Numbered from the stretch's first letter, positions 1-15,477 are shown. The stretch: DNA of 64,000 bases from Daphnia pulex (GCF_021134715.1 NC_060022.1:4593001-4657000), one strand, 5' to 3'. Notes: a model not told the origin generated them from the sequence alone. Program-made: numbers and translations.

Positions 1-1693
1 CAATTTCCAACTCTTTGATTCTAGAACAGCTCTTGATAACTGTTTCAAGTAAATGCAATTCTTTGTGCGGATTCAACTCGGCAGCTTTAGATGTATTAGG
101 TTCACCAAACCTGCGCTTTTTCACCGGTCTTTGTGCTGGCTTTTGTTCTAAATCACACGAATGTAAACGGCTCAAATTGATTACAGCTATATATATTTGT
201 ATTACCAATAATCAATAGAGATGGCTCGATGGATAGCACTTCGAGTTCAGATAAATTTTCCCAGGAGTTGGAGTTCCATTCTTCACCTACGACTTGATTC
301 TTGACTCCGCAGAGAGCATAACCCCATTCATCGTGTACAGGTGGTGCTTGCAATTTTAATACCTTCAGATGAGGATGATTTTGACAAAAATCCGAGAATC
401 CCTAAAATAATAAAGAGGCAATGTAATCGGCAATTAGTATTGACACAAGTTATTACTTGTATTACTTCGTTAGAATAAAAGCAGGAGATCATTTTAGCTT
501 GAGGGGCCTTCAAACCTTTTTGGATAAATATGGGACGAGGTTCTCGCACGCTTCTAATGTGATTTAAATCAATGTTTTCTAGGGGATCATTCACATACCA
601 GCCATCAGCCACTAACTCATCATCTACCCAAACCATTGCGCGATTAGGTAAATTTCTTTCAGTCCACCAAACTTCAAACATTCCCTTCGGAATTTTTAAA
701 TGTTTGAACGTCAAGGCGGAAAATTTGTCGTTAACAACAGGACACGGAGAAGCGTCGTTCCAGTGATTTTTTAAATTCGACATATCTATCTTGAAAACGA
801 TATAATCTTGATATCTGTGGTGTGGAGGTTGTCTCGAGAAACGATATAAACCGCGGTCTTCTTCCGGGTTGACTACTATCAAAGAATCCAGGATGAAATT
901 CCCTTCTATTTTACTATATAGCTCATTTGCCTGACAATGAACATTTGAGTTTTGATCTTTTACAGGTATCAAAACAAGCTCCTTTAAGTTATCACAGATA
1001 CTATAGGTGGGAGCCAAATAAAAACATTAATAAGTAATTAGTGTGTAAGTAATGTGATAGCCCATGCTTACCTTAAAAAAATTGTCATTTCTTTCAGAGA
1101 TGAACAAAACATAACTAATTCCAATTTTAAAAGATTTTTCAAATTATCACAACAATCTTTCAGACAAGATCGTAGAATTGCATTAGAAGCAAGTTTCGAG
1201 CCAGTTAACTTCAGGTCACCAGTAGATAAAGTCAGTGAAAGATCAGAAATTTTCTTACATTTCCCAAAAATGTGCGCTAAATTTGCACAGCTCAGTTTTG
1301 TTTCAGATATTTTCAGTACTTCAATATTTGCACACTTTTTGATAAAGTTTTGCAGTAATATGGCAGGAAGCCAAAAGCAATTGTCCAATCTACATTCTGT
1401 TAATAAGATTGGATCGATGCAAAAGGACAAATGCGTTTTGAAATCTTCTATTACAATTCCAGTCTTCCAGCAACTTTCCAATCGGAGTAACCTGATACAA
1501 TGGTAATGAAGAACTGATTTAATGTACGAAATAAACCTTTTTCCATTTTTAAACACCTGAGGAAATTACGACAGACATCGGAAAATCGCCTACAAGTCAA
1601 AGAAAAACTTATAATATCTTTCCCTGGTAGAAAATCCACGAGGAGGACCAAAATTTCTGAAGGCAAAAGCAAAATACTACAATTTTCGCTCAT
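1..1693 (-). CDS. F-box / leucine-rich-repeat-like protein (3' end outside window)
   Basis: The exons on the minus strand are 1693-1557, 1491-1072, 1000-466, 401-206 and 147 to beyond base 1. All introns are 58-71 bases with GT..AG ends and phases agree. The first 45 residues hold an F-box: LLPSEILVLLVDFLPGKD followed by the CRRFSDVCR helix. F-box proteins bind Skp1 and bring substrates to SCF ubiquitin ligases. After it come irregular leucine-rich segments such as CANIEVLKISETKL, CKKISDLSLTLS and NLKELVLIP, spaced as in F-box/LRR proteins. The part visible is about 480 residues and the frame is still open at the window edge, so the stop codon is missing here. It is divergent from PEX6 with 239 bases between start codons. 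The family call is good; the individual member and the substrate are not recognised. Confidence 0.8.
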
Positions 1694-1932
1694 AATTTAA
1701 GATTTTACCAGCGAATCTTCTCTGAAAGAAAATAACCACATCAGAGAGAAGTTCCGGCACGTGCTTTAAAATTCGTCTGAAGTGATTTTATTTACTTTTA
1801 CGTCGTCTGCTCGTCGTCGTATGTTGAACAAAACATTGAAAATGTCTTGATTCTCGTTTCGTTATCACTTATCAGTTTGGTTAATCACAACATACAGTGT
1901 CTTGTTTTTCAACATACAAGCACAGCAGCAAA
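1694..1932. promoter_or_regulatory. Bidirectional promoter between the F-box gene and PEX6, with palindromic E-box
   Basis: This 239-base gap separates two divergent start codons. It holds a perfect palindromic E-box GCACGTGC at 1757-1764, the type of site bound by bHLH factors such as Myc/Max, CLOCK/CYCLE or MITF/TFE. No TATA box is visible. Binding is inferred from the motif alone. Confidence 0.45.
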
Positions 1933-5008
<3,076 letters not shown>

Positions 5009-5062
5009 AAGAGCTCTTATGTTTATTGAGTTCAGACATGTTTGTCAAAGCATTAGCTATCT

Positions 5063-5068
5063 AATAAA
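5063..5068 (+). terminator. Poly(A) signal of PEX6
   Basis: AATAAA lies 54 bases after the PEX6 stop codon, in a suitable place for 3' end formation. Confidence 0.55.
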
Positions 5069-5829
5069 AATCTATCATTATCATCGATGGACAAATTTTG
5101 GATGACTACATAACTTTTTATTACATACTCTACGAGATCCTTGCACTTACACATGTGTAGAGCATATGCGCTATATGTTGATATTCAATTTCAAAAATTT
5201 TGACGGTAGCCTTACTTATCGGGTCACAGTTTTTGTTATGTTGCAGTGTAATGTCAATTCACCTTGAGCCAAAGCCAAGGTCTTATGTTCTGTTCTATCT
5301 TAGAACTGATGAATAATAAATAAGAGAGTTATTCGGGGGTCATGAAGTCCGCTAGATTAGATAGCTCACAGTTGAGAGGTCTTTGGGTGCACTGATCCCG
5401 AATAGCGTCTTGTTAGAACACACCAATTAAACAAAACGTTTTCCAAGCTGCTGTAGTACTTAAAAAATAATAATTCAAATAGTGACCGCAATTTACAATT
5501 TAAAACGTTTTCCAGTAAAGCTAAAATCTTTAAAAGGTTTAATGATAGTCCTATCCCACTGTATGTGAATCTTGCATGAGTCGTATATGTTGGTTCGATA
5601 CGGCCCTTCGTCAACGAAAACCATTGGTACAAAAGCTTTTTCCGATAACTCAAAACAGGAAATGGTAAGGGAGGGTAGGCTTGTTTCGACCAGTATCGAA
5701 CAATTAATAATCGGGGAAGCCTTGACAGAGCGTATCGAGTGACTAGTTGACGCAGTTGTGTTTGGCCAACGAATAAGAAGCCTTTCTGGTGGTCAAAGTG
5801 GGTTCAGTCGCACTTGTTCATTCGTCGTG
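5069..5829. other. Intergenic, PEX6 to short-chain dehydrogenase
   Basis: About 760 bases with no supported gene. It should contain the promoter and 5' UTR of the dehydrogenase. A minus-strand open frame at 5366-5653 has no family resemblance and is treated as chance. Confidence 0.6.
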
Positions 5830-8712
5830 ATGCCACGGTGGTTTCAGGGTCCGCGTTGTACCAATGTAGTCCGATTGGACGGAAAAGTAGCGGTTATTAC
5901 CGGAGCTAATACCGGCATTGGTAAAGAAACTGCTCGTGAACTCAGTCGTAGAGGTAGGGAAGCAAATTTAAACTCAGTTCTATTTTTTCGGTCAGTAAAA
6001 CTGTTGTAAACGTGGTTGTTATGGTACTCTACTCTACTGTGGTCTGTATGCCTACATAGTTATAAACCCCCCAGGACTCCTTTTCTTTCTGCGTGACTGG
6101 TTACACGTGTCGACCCTAAAAAAATTTACTTGTGACTAGTATACTTCAATGAGAATAGTTTTAAAAGTTAAAATTCAAACTACACATTCATAACAGCAGT
6201 AGGCCAAAAATACTGTTTTGCCCAACATATTGCTCATTTTACATGACTACAGTTGAACCCACCCGTTTCAAAGAATGTTATGAAATTCAAATTGAACCCG
6301 AGAGCCGAGATTTCTATTTTTTCTTTAGTACTATGCGGAAGTAACCTTGGAGCTCACTCAGAAAATCGATAAATGAAATCGATAAACCCATCTAGAACCG
6401 GAGTAGACTCAACCCGGAAACCACGCAATACGTTCCATTTGCATTAATTTATAGAATTAAAATACGAATGAGATCCCCTCGACTTGGCGTAATTGAGAAT
6501 ATAGAACGGATAATGGCCATAATGAGCGAGAGTGCCGGTGTAGCGGCAGGTCCCTTTTAGTCATAAAATGTTCTAGATGCACTTAGTATTTAGAGATTTA
6601 AGTTAAAACATGTTTAAATTTGAAAAGCATCCAAGTTTGTCGTCAAATCATTCCAGTGTTGTTCCTCCCAGAAAATAAAAAATGTTTAAATTTACAAACA
6701 ATGATACATTTGCAAAGCAACACTATTGAAACTACAATCATTCTTACAGAAATGTGAAACAGTTTTGAGTTTGAGAAAATTGTAAGAAAATTTGAAAATT
6801 CTACATTTACGATGTTTCTGATAACTGTTTCCCACATAAACTTGTGGTTTTCCTGCAGGAACAACACTTGAATGATTTGCTCACCAACAACTTATTTTGG
6901 TTTCATTTCTTGAATGATTTTCAAAGCAAGGTGAAAGAGAAAATTTGTTGATAATCTTGATATTTTTGCATGAAAAACACAACAGCTTTAGCTTTCCAGA
7001 TTGACTTTATACATTACAAATAGCAATATTTACACTAAATAATTTCAAATTGAATTTTACCTTCAGGTGAATTTCGAATATCATGATTCCATTTTCCTTC
7101 TTATCTTAAACTTCGTCTTTTGTCACTGTCAAACAAACTGTCCGTCATTTTTCAAAGAATACAGGAGCAGACGACACTTTTCCAACTGTCTTAGAAATTG
7201 AACAAAATTGACCCCTTCCCTTTATCAAAACCGCAAAAACTATAATAAGCGGTTTTCTGGATTTCTGCTATAGTTTCAAATAAATCCAAGCGCGGAAAAC
7301 AAGCTCATATCCTGTTTTTATCATTGTATTGTATTGTATTGTATATTTATTATTATTATTTATTTCTATTTGCAATCTTTGAAGGAGCTCAGGTTGTTAT
7401 AGCCTGCAGAGATATTCAGAAAGCTGGAGATGCCGCTAGAGAAATCTCTTCGGAAACTAAGAATTCTGTTACAACTCTTAAATTAGACTTGGCTTCTCTG
7501 AGTTCAATTAGGACAGCAGCACAAAACTTAAAAGTTCAGCAACCAAAAATTCATCTTCTAATCAACAATGCTGGTAAAATAAATAACAAAAGACAAGTTG
7601 TGTCAAATTTAATCAAATATCAATTTGCAGGGATCATGGTATGCCCTCAATGGAAGACGGAAGACGATTTTGAAATGCAACTGGGTGTTAACCATTTGGG
7701 CCACTTTTTATGGACGCTTATGTTACTCGTATAATGAATAAAAATTGGTAAATAAATATAACAGTCAACAAAATTATTTTTTTTTAAATGTAGGACAACG
7801 TAAAACAAGCTGCCCCATCTCGAATCATTAACGTTTCCTCTATTGCTCATACAAGTAAACGACCAAAGTATTTCGTTGCTATGCGATAACTATATCATGA
7901 GTCACAATTTGAAATATTTTTTAAGGAGGAAATATTGACTTTGACGACATCATGATGGAGAAAAATTACGATCCCACTCGCTCGTAACCATTGTTTTTAT
8001 GGCTAACAATCTATTTAGATTATATTAAAATTCTTTTTAACATAGATACTGCAGAAGTAAATTGGCCAATGTCCTTTTTTCTAAAGAACTGGCAAATCGA
8101 CTCAACGGTATGTGTACTTCCGCAGCCCTAGCTATAACTATAACAGCTGAATAAAATTATTTTGATTCACAAGGTACTGGAGTAACCTGCTATTCGCTTC
8201 ATCCTGGAGTTGTTCAGGTATCAAAAAATATTTTTTTAAATGTGTCACGACAGCATTTTATCTGTTAAGTGACACCCGACGCCTCCCGACGTGACTCACA
8301 GTTCGTTGGAGTTCAATTACGGAATTCCGCAGGAAATTGAAACTGCTACTCTTTATTATTAATTAGACGGAGCTTGGTAGGCATCTGCGTGTGACAACCA
8401 ATCGTTTGGTGGATGACATGTTCCATTGGTTTGGACAATACTTTTTTAAAACACCCGAAATGGGTGCGCAAACGACTATATATTGTGCAACCGAGCCTTC
8501 CCTTTCCAGTCGGACCGGCCTTTATTACAGGTAACACCTTATATTGTTAGTACAATCGATTAGTTTATCAAAGATAACACATTTCCCCCGTTAATTCTAG
8601 TGACTGTGCGGAAGAGAGACCAGCAAGACAAGCCGAAAACAAAGAGGCGGCACGTCGCTTGTGGGAAATCAGTGAGAAATTGGTGAATTTCAGCTACGGC
8701 TCTTCTAATTAA
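5830..8712 (+). CDS. Retinol-dehydrogenase-like short-chain dehydrogenase/reductase (RDH11-14 type)
   Basis: This is an NAD(P)-dependent oxidoreductase of the classical SDR family, close to RDH11/12/13/14, which interconvert retinoids, steroids or other carbonyls. The nine exons are 5830-5953, 7385-7573, 7631-7728, 7794-7854, 7926-7983, 8046-8107, 8174-8217, 8367-8530 and 8601-8712. They give 303 residues. The cofactor motif is TGANTGIG (GxxxGxG type) near residue 22. The core strand motif NNAG is followed by GVNHLGHF. The catalytic Ser lies in INVSSIAH and the catalytic pair in YCRSK, followed by [10 protein letters not shown] as in RDH11-14. The C-terminal HPGVVQTELGRHL segment is typical. 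Eight exons are packed into 1.3 kb, but the first intron is 1431 bases, about twenty times the local norm. The start is the first in-frame ATG. The substrate cannot be read from sequence. Confidence 0.92.
5954..7384 (+). other. Long first intron of the dehydrogenase gene
   Basis: The intron is 1431 bases with donor AGAG|GTAGGG and acceptor TTTGAAG|GAG. It is AT-rich, contains no recognisable exon or element, and ends with a TATTG/TTA simple repeat just before the acceptor. Confidence 0.7.
7324..7365 (+). repeat. Microsatellite (ATTGT)n followed by (TTA)n
   Basis: Four to five tandem ATTGT units run into ATTTATTATTATT. The tract ends within about 20 bases of the acceptor of dehydrogenase exon 2, so length changes could affect splicing. 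Confidence 0.7.
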
Positions 8713-8736
8713 ATGTCGCATCATGTCATGACACTG

Positions 8737-8742
8737 AATAAA
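8737..8742 (+). terminator. Poly(A) signal of the short-chain dehydrogenase
   Basis: AATAAA occurs 24 bases after the stop codon at 8712. Confidence 0.6.
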
Positions 8743-9323
8743 TGAAATTTAAAGAAAATATTGCTTTTTTTTAATTTGGGTTTAAAGTCCAGTTATGCAA
8801 TGGTTAGAAGACCTACAACTTGGGTTCTTCCTGGAAACCTTATCAATAGAGGCCAAAAAATCAACTAGAGAATGTCTTTCTCCCTTTTGTATGCCACAAC
8901 TTATAAAAATACCGAAGAAGCAGGTATTAGACTAAAAAATATTTGTTTATCCAAAGCATGAAAATTAGGTCAGTCAGAAGTACAACTGGAGAGATGAGTG
9001 CATCTGTACATGGTAAACCGATCGCTGAACAAAAAGAACTTTGGGTGTTTTGTTTTTGGTATGGTAACTTAAAGAAACGTGTTAAAGATAAAATTTAAGT
9101 TAGCGTGAATACATGAAGATGATGTAATACTGCATATCAAGTCCGGTGATCTAAAACAGAATCAGACCAAAAATATGTTGCGGAAAAAAAACCGATCAGC
9201 TATTATAGTCGCACATTACTTTCACGTCAAGATCGATTTACTGTAAACAACATAGCTATTGAAGTTGTATATGAACAGACAAAGATGGCAGAGGAAAATT
9301 TGTGTCAAAAACATCGGAATCGT
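8743..9323. other. Convergent 3' region between dehydrogenase and ACBD3
   Basis: About 580 AT-rich bases between two convergent genes. They probably hold both 3' UTRs. No gene is visible. Confidence 0.6.
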
Positions 9324-10949
9324 TCAACGAGTATAATAAACTCTGTAGTATAAAGTTTTAGATCGCCAGAGACTGTAAGAGTTATCAAATTTCAAAAGAT
9401 AAACTCCTTGACCAGGATATGTGTGGCTGCCAGCGTATACTTCTTCTTGACAATCACGCCGATACACCGGAATGACGATTGAGATCGGAGGCCTGTTTGA
9501 GTCAATAAGAGCTGAATGGCTTGAGTTGTTGCCTCCTTGCTCCACATCGTCTTCTATAACTTGATATTACATGATATTAATCACAAGTCGTTAAAATAAA
9601 TATTTGTTCAAGCAAAATTACCATTTTCGTCATCGTCGTCATCTTCATCTTCGCTGTCCGAAATATGAACAGACACTTGTTCAGTAGGTGATTTTGTCCA
9701 TTCAAAAAACAATCCAAATCCAATATCATAATTATCAGTTGCAAATTCCCAAAACAAACAAGACCCATCTTCGTGAGTTGGAACTCGAACCTGAAGCGAA
9801 TCACATTTAGTTAAATAAATGAAATAGCTATATATATTTTGCATAAAATGTATATAGCGCTTGAAGTCTAACGAACCGTGACAGTTTCGCCGTGTCCAAC
9901 TTTGATAATAGAATCCTTTCCTTCTTTGTAGACTGAATCTTTGAATTCCCGTATATCTTTACGTGTCCACATAGAAGCAGCTACGATATCGGCAGCAAGC
10001 TCTACACAAAAAAAAAATCAATAATTGGATGGCAGTCCTTTTGAAAGGAATTTTATGAATAAAAACATACCTTCTTCATCATTACCACTAGCTTCAGAAA
10101 AATTGTCAGGTTCTAGTGGGATGTTCTGAATACTTGCTAAAGCATTTAGTGCTGCAGCTTCAACATCCAGTGGTAACTCTTGAGAAAACTCACTGTCTTC
10201 AGCCTTGGTAATGTTCTGTGATAGGATTTGCTGCTGATATATCTGCTGCATGTACTGAATGTAATGTTGCTCTTGTAACTGCCGGATCAAAATAGCTTGT
10301 TGATCTGGATTTTCTGGATACTGCTGCTCGGCATAAGTTTTGAACTGGTCATAGGTTTGTAAATTCAGAGCTTCTTTGATTTGCTTTCGTTTTTCTTCCT
10401 GTTCTTTCATTTGAATTTCTCTTTTAGCATCTTCTTCGGCTTCTATTTTCAATCTCTCTACTTCTTTAAGTTGAAATTCTAAATCTTCTTTCTCTTTTTC
10501 AGCTTTCATTTCAATTTCTTTTTTGTGAGCCTCAACACATGCATGGAACAAAGGGCAAGCTGAATTAAGAATTTCAACAAAACTTAGCATAGCACTTTCT
10601 CTGCCTATGTCTCCAAGCTTCTGCCAAGCGATTTTTCGATCTTTTCCTATAACATCAAGTACACCCACATTTCCGTGGAGATCAGGGTTGAATGGGCCAT
10701 TAGAAACTTGTTGGGTAAATGCCAGAAGCTTACATTTCTGATCATAGCCTAAATGAAAAGCTTTTCCTTCTTTATCTGTTGATAAAAATGAAGATACAAA
10801 ACCATGAGAACAGATGCACATACAAGGTTTAAACAGATAAAACATATATTACCCTTTAAGAATTTAATCCCTAGTTTGTACAAGGTCTCTAAATCACAAC
10901 CCCATTTCTCAAGAAATTCTGAGCTGGTCACTGGGCAAGGCTTCTCCAT
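9324..10949 (-). CDS. ACBD3: Acyl-CoA-binding domain-containing protein 3 (Golgi protein GCP60)
   Basis: ACBD3 is a Golgi scaffold that binds giantin/golgin partners and recruits PI4KB. The exons on the minus strand are 10949-10853, 10775-10071, 10001-9877, 9790-9622 and 9553-9324, giving 441 residues (human about 528). Residues 1-115 form the acyl-CoA-binding (ACB) domain: [20 protein letters not shown], then [21 protein letters not shown]. Residues about 120-180 are a charged coiled coil ([12 protein letters not shown]). A Gln-rich stretch follows ([16 protein letters not shown]). The C-terminal GOLD domain has [23 protein letters not shown]-like and FFEWTK segments, interrupted by an acidic [12 protein letters not shown] loop, and ends [11 protein letters not shown]-like. 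The N-terminus is shorter than in vertebrates. One donor (GTTCGT at 9876) is unusual but required for the frame. Confidence 0.93.
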
Positions 10950-11668
10950 TATAGTAATACAAGAACTTGTTCTTAAGCAATCCTCAATTGTGCCTTGCTG
11001 GCAATAAAATAAAGTAATTCTGTCTGCACTCAGGGAGGAAACGTCACAAAAAAATTACTGAAAAAAAAATAACAATATTCTGTGCGACGTCGCCAGTTCG
11101 ACTTTACCAAACGATCAAGAGTTCCAGCGCCCGCCCAGCGGCATGCCAGCGGTTCGCCGGTTCCATATTTTGAATTTATGAGTTCTTTTTAGTCGCTCAA
11201 CTCGCGTTCTTTTCTACTATAATGCAATACACTTATTGAAACGTAATGAAAATCTTGACTCAGAGAAATTTAACTTTAGTTAAGTTTATTATATTTTTGT
11301 ACAAGAAACGAAGATGCGGTGGTTTCTAAACAGTACAAATACGAAACGTACCGATTTCATTTGAAACAACACATAAAAATCTGCTGACTACAATCATCCG
11401 ATCATATTATATCACGCTCAATCCAATTTTCGAACACAAATACCACATTAACCAACGTCAAATGAAAGCAATTAAACATCAGACCACTAAGGGCACTTCC
11501 GACCACATCCACAATAAAAGGTCAAGGACACTCGCATAACAGGAATATGCAAGAAAAAAAACAACGACGGATTCATTTCTCATACTGGAGAATACCACGA
11601 AGATATTCTTTAACAGCATCTATTACAAGAAATAAACCGCGCGACTTTTCAATATTAGCAAAAAAAAT
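10950..11668. other. Intergenic, ACBD3 promoter and USP10 3' UTR
   Basis: About 720 bases. Both neighbours are on the minus strand, so this holds the ACBD3 promoter and the USP10 3' UTR. A minus-strand AATAAA (plus-strand tttatt at about 11284) may end the USP10 transcript. No gene is visible. Confidence 0.55.
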
Positions 11669-14600
11669 TTACACGTTCAATTTCCTGTAGAGTAACAAGT
11701 ACGGCATCCTCGGCAAATTATATTTAAAGGGTTGAGTCTCCACAACACGCACAATGCTATCGTCAAAACGAAGCCAACTTCCAGTCCCACTGTGATGCAC
11801 TTCAGTTACATAATGTCCTTTGGTCGCTTCCTTTCCATCGTGATAAACAACTGTAAGAAAATGAGACGTTAGAATGAATGTTTCTACAACTAAGCTAACT
11901 TGCTTATCACAATTCACAGAACTTATTAACACAACGCATGAAAATACATAAAAATCAGACACAAACACTGACCTGCAAATAACTTGTACTGTCGCTGTTT
12001 TTCTTTGAGTTTACTTTTCTGGCTTGGTGACAGGAAGTCTTGACATGAAAATATAAAATTGAAATATATGTATATATAAAACACTTTATATTCTGAATAC
12101 CTTTACTCAATTCCAAATCGGAAGAGAAGTCCACTCTCTTCATCAGCTTTTGACATCCACCAGATTTGTCATACACGAAACACTTTAAGTGTAAGATTAA
12201 AATAGGGGGCAGTTCTTCAAGAGTAGTCTGTCGAGAAGCCTCCACCTCTTGACCAGTCTTCGGACAAATATAACCGGTCAACGGTTCTTTGCTTACCAGA
12301 CAGGCCAACGCGTCACGGACGGAATTAACCTTTTCATTCTGTAGAAAAAAAATTTTAAAAACATTGTAGTAGAACTTTCTATGAAACTAGCATAAATGAT
12401 AGCTCAACTCTCAAGCCTTCAAACGTCGCCAAGGATGTTTGAATGCCAATGCCAGAACGGCACCGACACCCTAATCCTATCAAACAATTAATTTTCCACT
12501 GAAGTAACGCTACAAGTACCAGTTTAGACACGCAGCTGACTTTTCAGTGAACCATAAAAAGAGCTAAAGTAGAAAATAATACCTGAATGTCTAGTTGCAA
12601 ACTGAAGAACGGCTGCAGAGTAGCTGTGGACTGCGCTCCTGCGTAATGTAGGGCAGAGCGCATTTGACCGAGGAACAAGTTCGATATTGGAGTCTTGCTG
12701 TATGTAGTTATGTGCGTTACACATCCTCGATTCTTTGGACCAATAACCTACCAAAAGAGTTGATTAGACAAGTGGGTAAACAAGAATATATAAACCGCAA
12801 TTGAGCAGTCAGGTAAAGGAAATCTTCAAAGATAACTCAGAAGAGGTGTCAGAATCCATAAACTCATCATGCAACAAAGTAAAGTTTATAACATGGCAAT
12901 ATATACCTGCCAATCTTCGTCATCTGATGTACCAGGTTTGCCTTCGCCAGCCTGAACAGGAGTTTTGCCAGCAGGAAGATTTGTAGCCTTCACGATATCG
13001 ATCATTTCATCATGCAGCCCATTTAGAAGACAGCTCAGAAATTCTTCCGCGTCTTCCTGGCGACCTTCCACTTTGAATGTTTCACTTCGGATTTTAGGGA
13101 GCATTTTATAGATTGAGGAAGGCTCGAAACTTGTCCCAAAATGTGGCTCCTCCTTTTTGGCAGATGCTCGTTCTTTGCCGATGCGAACAGGAATAACTTC
13201 AAACTGGTCGATGAATTCGATCCTGAAAGAAAAAAAAAGAAATTTTTAAGTAAGCACTTCACACGACTCCAATACATAGATAACATTGCAACTGCCATTG
13301 TCGTTAGTGCCCTCTAAAAGTGGGTATCCGAATGACAATTTAATCCTCAGAAAAATAGAGTATCACAAATGATTTTCGACAGATTAGTCTGAATTGAGTT
13401 TTGCAGTAGCTAAACAGTGCCAACCACAACTCGCAGATTGTACTCAAAAAGCAAGCTACAGAGGCTGTTCCAATCGTATTTGGAAGTTTACGCCTAACCC
13501 ACAAAGGGCATCATGGGCAGATAACATTCCATTCGATACTCTTTCTATTCCCCTGCACCTTCGCAAGAAGGTTGTCCGGCTAGAACATGAACTCTACGAA
13601 CAAGAGCACAGCTTTTTCTCAGACCTTCCCGAGGGTTTGAATGAGTAACGAGTACTCTGTATGTGACCCACACGTGCGAGATTGTCGTTAATCAAATACA
13701 TGAAAACTCTAATTCATCATAGGGAAAGTTATACTTGAAAAATTTGAATGGTACTTACACACTATCCATTATCGGAGTCGTTGATTCTTCATGCTTGCGT
13801 CCAGTAAAGCGCTCCAAAGACTTGACCAGATGAACGAATGGTGAACAAGCAATAAGGGCTTGCAGTGTTGCGTTTATGTAACACCAATTACTCTTGTTGA
13901 TTAGACCTCTTGGAAGAAGGGCCAGGGGTGTCATCGACAACTCACAACTTGTTATATGTTCTGCCAGACGTCGAGTTCTGACATCGACTAATGGACGAGA
14001 AACAGCTTCAGCCACCGCTGCTACCACAACCCCCGATGGAGTGAATGGTTCGACTCGTGCTGTTGGTTTTTCTGCAGATGCAGCAACGACTGGAGCATCC
14101 TTCTTGAACAAGCTAGCCCATGATTTACCTTCGGAAGGATCTGGGTTTTGAGACTTTTCTTCTGTTACTGGAGTTGTTTCGACAGGTGGTATAGGCGCAG
14201 CTGTTTCCAAAGATTGTGAAGCTTCCACTTTTGGTTCCTCTACAGTCTCCGGATGTACGATAGGTGCTCGAGGCGAAAGAACCGGAGTAGGGATATTTGG
14301 AGGGATCTCTTCGTTTGGTATTTCAGTGACGGAAGGAACGAAAAAGTCCATTTGTAGATTACTTGCCGATGGAGCAAACGTCACCATTGGATACATTTGA
14401 GTAGTGTTAGCTGCAGTAACTTGGACGCTGTGAGGCGGGACGTATGACGGTACAGACTGATGCATGACAATTGGCACCCCAGTGACTGCCTGTACTACAT
14501 CACCAGAGAAACATGGCCCCATGTATGATCCAGGTGGTTGGTAGACCATATTATACACATCACCAACGTGGCCATTTGAAACATCCTTCCTTGGTGAATA

Positions 14601-15477
14601 TTTTGCACGACCATTCTTCCTTTTGGGGTTGTGGTAATTTAAAAGCTGAGGATTGAGAATGTGGTGAGGAGGACTAAAGGAACCAGGGTGAGGAACACCA
14701 GGACTATGAATATTATTCACATAGTAGTTGGGAGTTGATCCAACAAGATGACCTCCTGGCAACATTTGCATGGGGTAATTCATTATAGGTTGGTAGGGGG
14801 GTATAGAGGGGATACATACATTCTGCTGGTACAATGGATGGACCGAGTTTGGAGCTGAATATGCTACTGGAACATGTGGCCCCAACTCCTGATTTTGGTG
14901 ATACGAGACTATGGTCTCAGGAACCCCATACACTTGATTCAGTCCTGCAGAAGAGAAATAAACTAAATTTTTTTGAAAATCCACATAATTTTAATTACTA
15001 TACCTTCAGTTAATTCACATGTTTGTTGCTCAGACACAAAAGAATGACTTTCGTGAGGACCATCTTGCTTTGCCGGTCCAACAATGAAACTCTTCAAATT
15101 TTGAACCTCATTCTCAGGGAGGTCACTCAAGTCCAGGAATTCTAGTTCCTACATAAAATACAAGTTGTTAAAAAAAATAAAAATAAATGACAAGCGAAAA
15201 AATCTATTGCAAGATGGACGCCACGTGGCGTTCGAAAAAAATTCTTGCTATACTGTGCATCATTTGTTAAAAATTACCACACAAGTCTTAAGCAAAATGC
15301 TATTTTACAGCAAATTAGAAACCATGTACATTTAAAGGAAAGTTCTATTGACACTTCTCATTAAGAAAATAAACTCAATGGTGTCCATCGTAAACCCTCG
15401 AAACGCTGAACCTTGCAAGGAAAAACCAATACACAGTAACAACCAGATAAATTTCTTACCTGAAGTGTATCTTCCAT
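11669..15477 (-). CDS. USP10: Ubiquitin carboxyl-terminal hydrolase 10 (USP10)
   Basis: USP10 is a cysteine protease that removes ubiquitin from p53, G3BP-bound ribosomal proteins, Vps34 complexes and others. The exons on the minus strand are 15477-15460, 15148-15004, 14944-13759, 13222-12907, 12747-12583, 12338-12101, 12038-11973 and 11850-11669. They give 771 residues (human 798). The first ~395 residues are low-complexity, rich in Pro, Tyr and Gln. The USP fold begins at LPRGLINKSNWCYINATLQ with the catalytic Cys box. GRQEDAEEFLSCLLNGLHDEM follows, then LPPILILHLKCFVYDKSGG. The catalytic His is in KGHYVTEV and the C-terminus is YLLLYRKLNV. The first coding exon encodes only six residues. 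The N-terminus shows no FGDF G3BP-binding motif. The third intron (13758-13223) is 536 bases and holds a plus-strand ORF. Confidence 0.95.
13385..13648 (+). other. Unexplained plus-strand open frame inside a USP10 intron
   Basis: An open frame of about 85 codons lies wholly within the 536-base intron of the minus-strand USP10 gene. It has no in-frame ATG; translation opens after TAG at 13385-13387 and stops at TAA 13646-13648. A strong acceptor-like TTTTGCAG ends at 13406, so it could be a terminal exon. The predicted text is amphipathic and charged (IPLHLRKKVVRLEHEL, FFSDLPEGLNE), which is unlike most chance frames in this window. No family was recognised and no upstream donor exon was found. 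It may be a nested gene's exon, a relic, or chance. Confidence 0.3.

Noticed and set aside
1054-1506. Plus-strand open frame of 150 codons
   Set aside because: It is antisense to F-box exon 2, whose frame, splice sites and LRR-like pattern are convincing.
5366-5653. Minus-strand open frame of 95 codons
   Set aside because: No recognised family, no splice context, and it lies in the dehydrogenase upstream region.
10960-10980. Palindrome-like AAGAACTTGTTCTT upstream of ACBD3
   Set aside because: It resembles a steroid-receptor half-site pair, but spacing and context give no support for a call.
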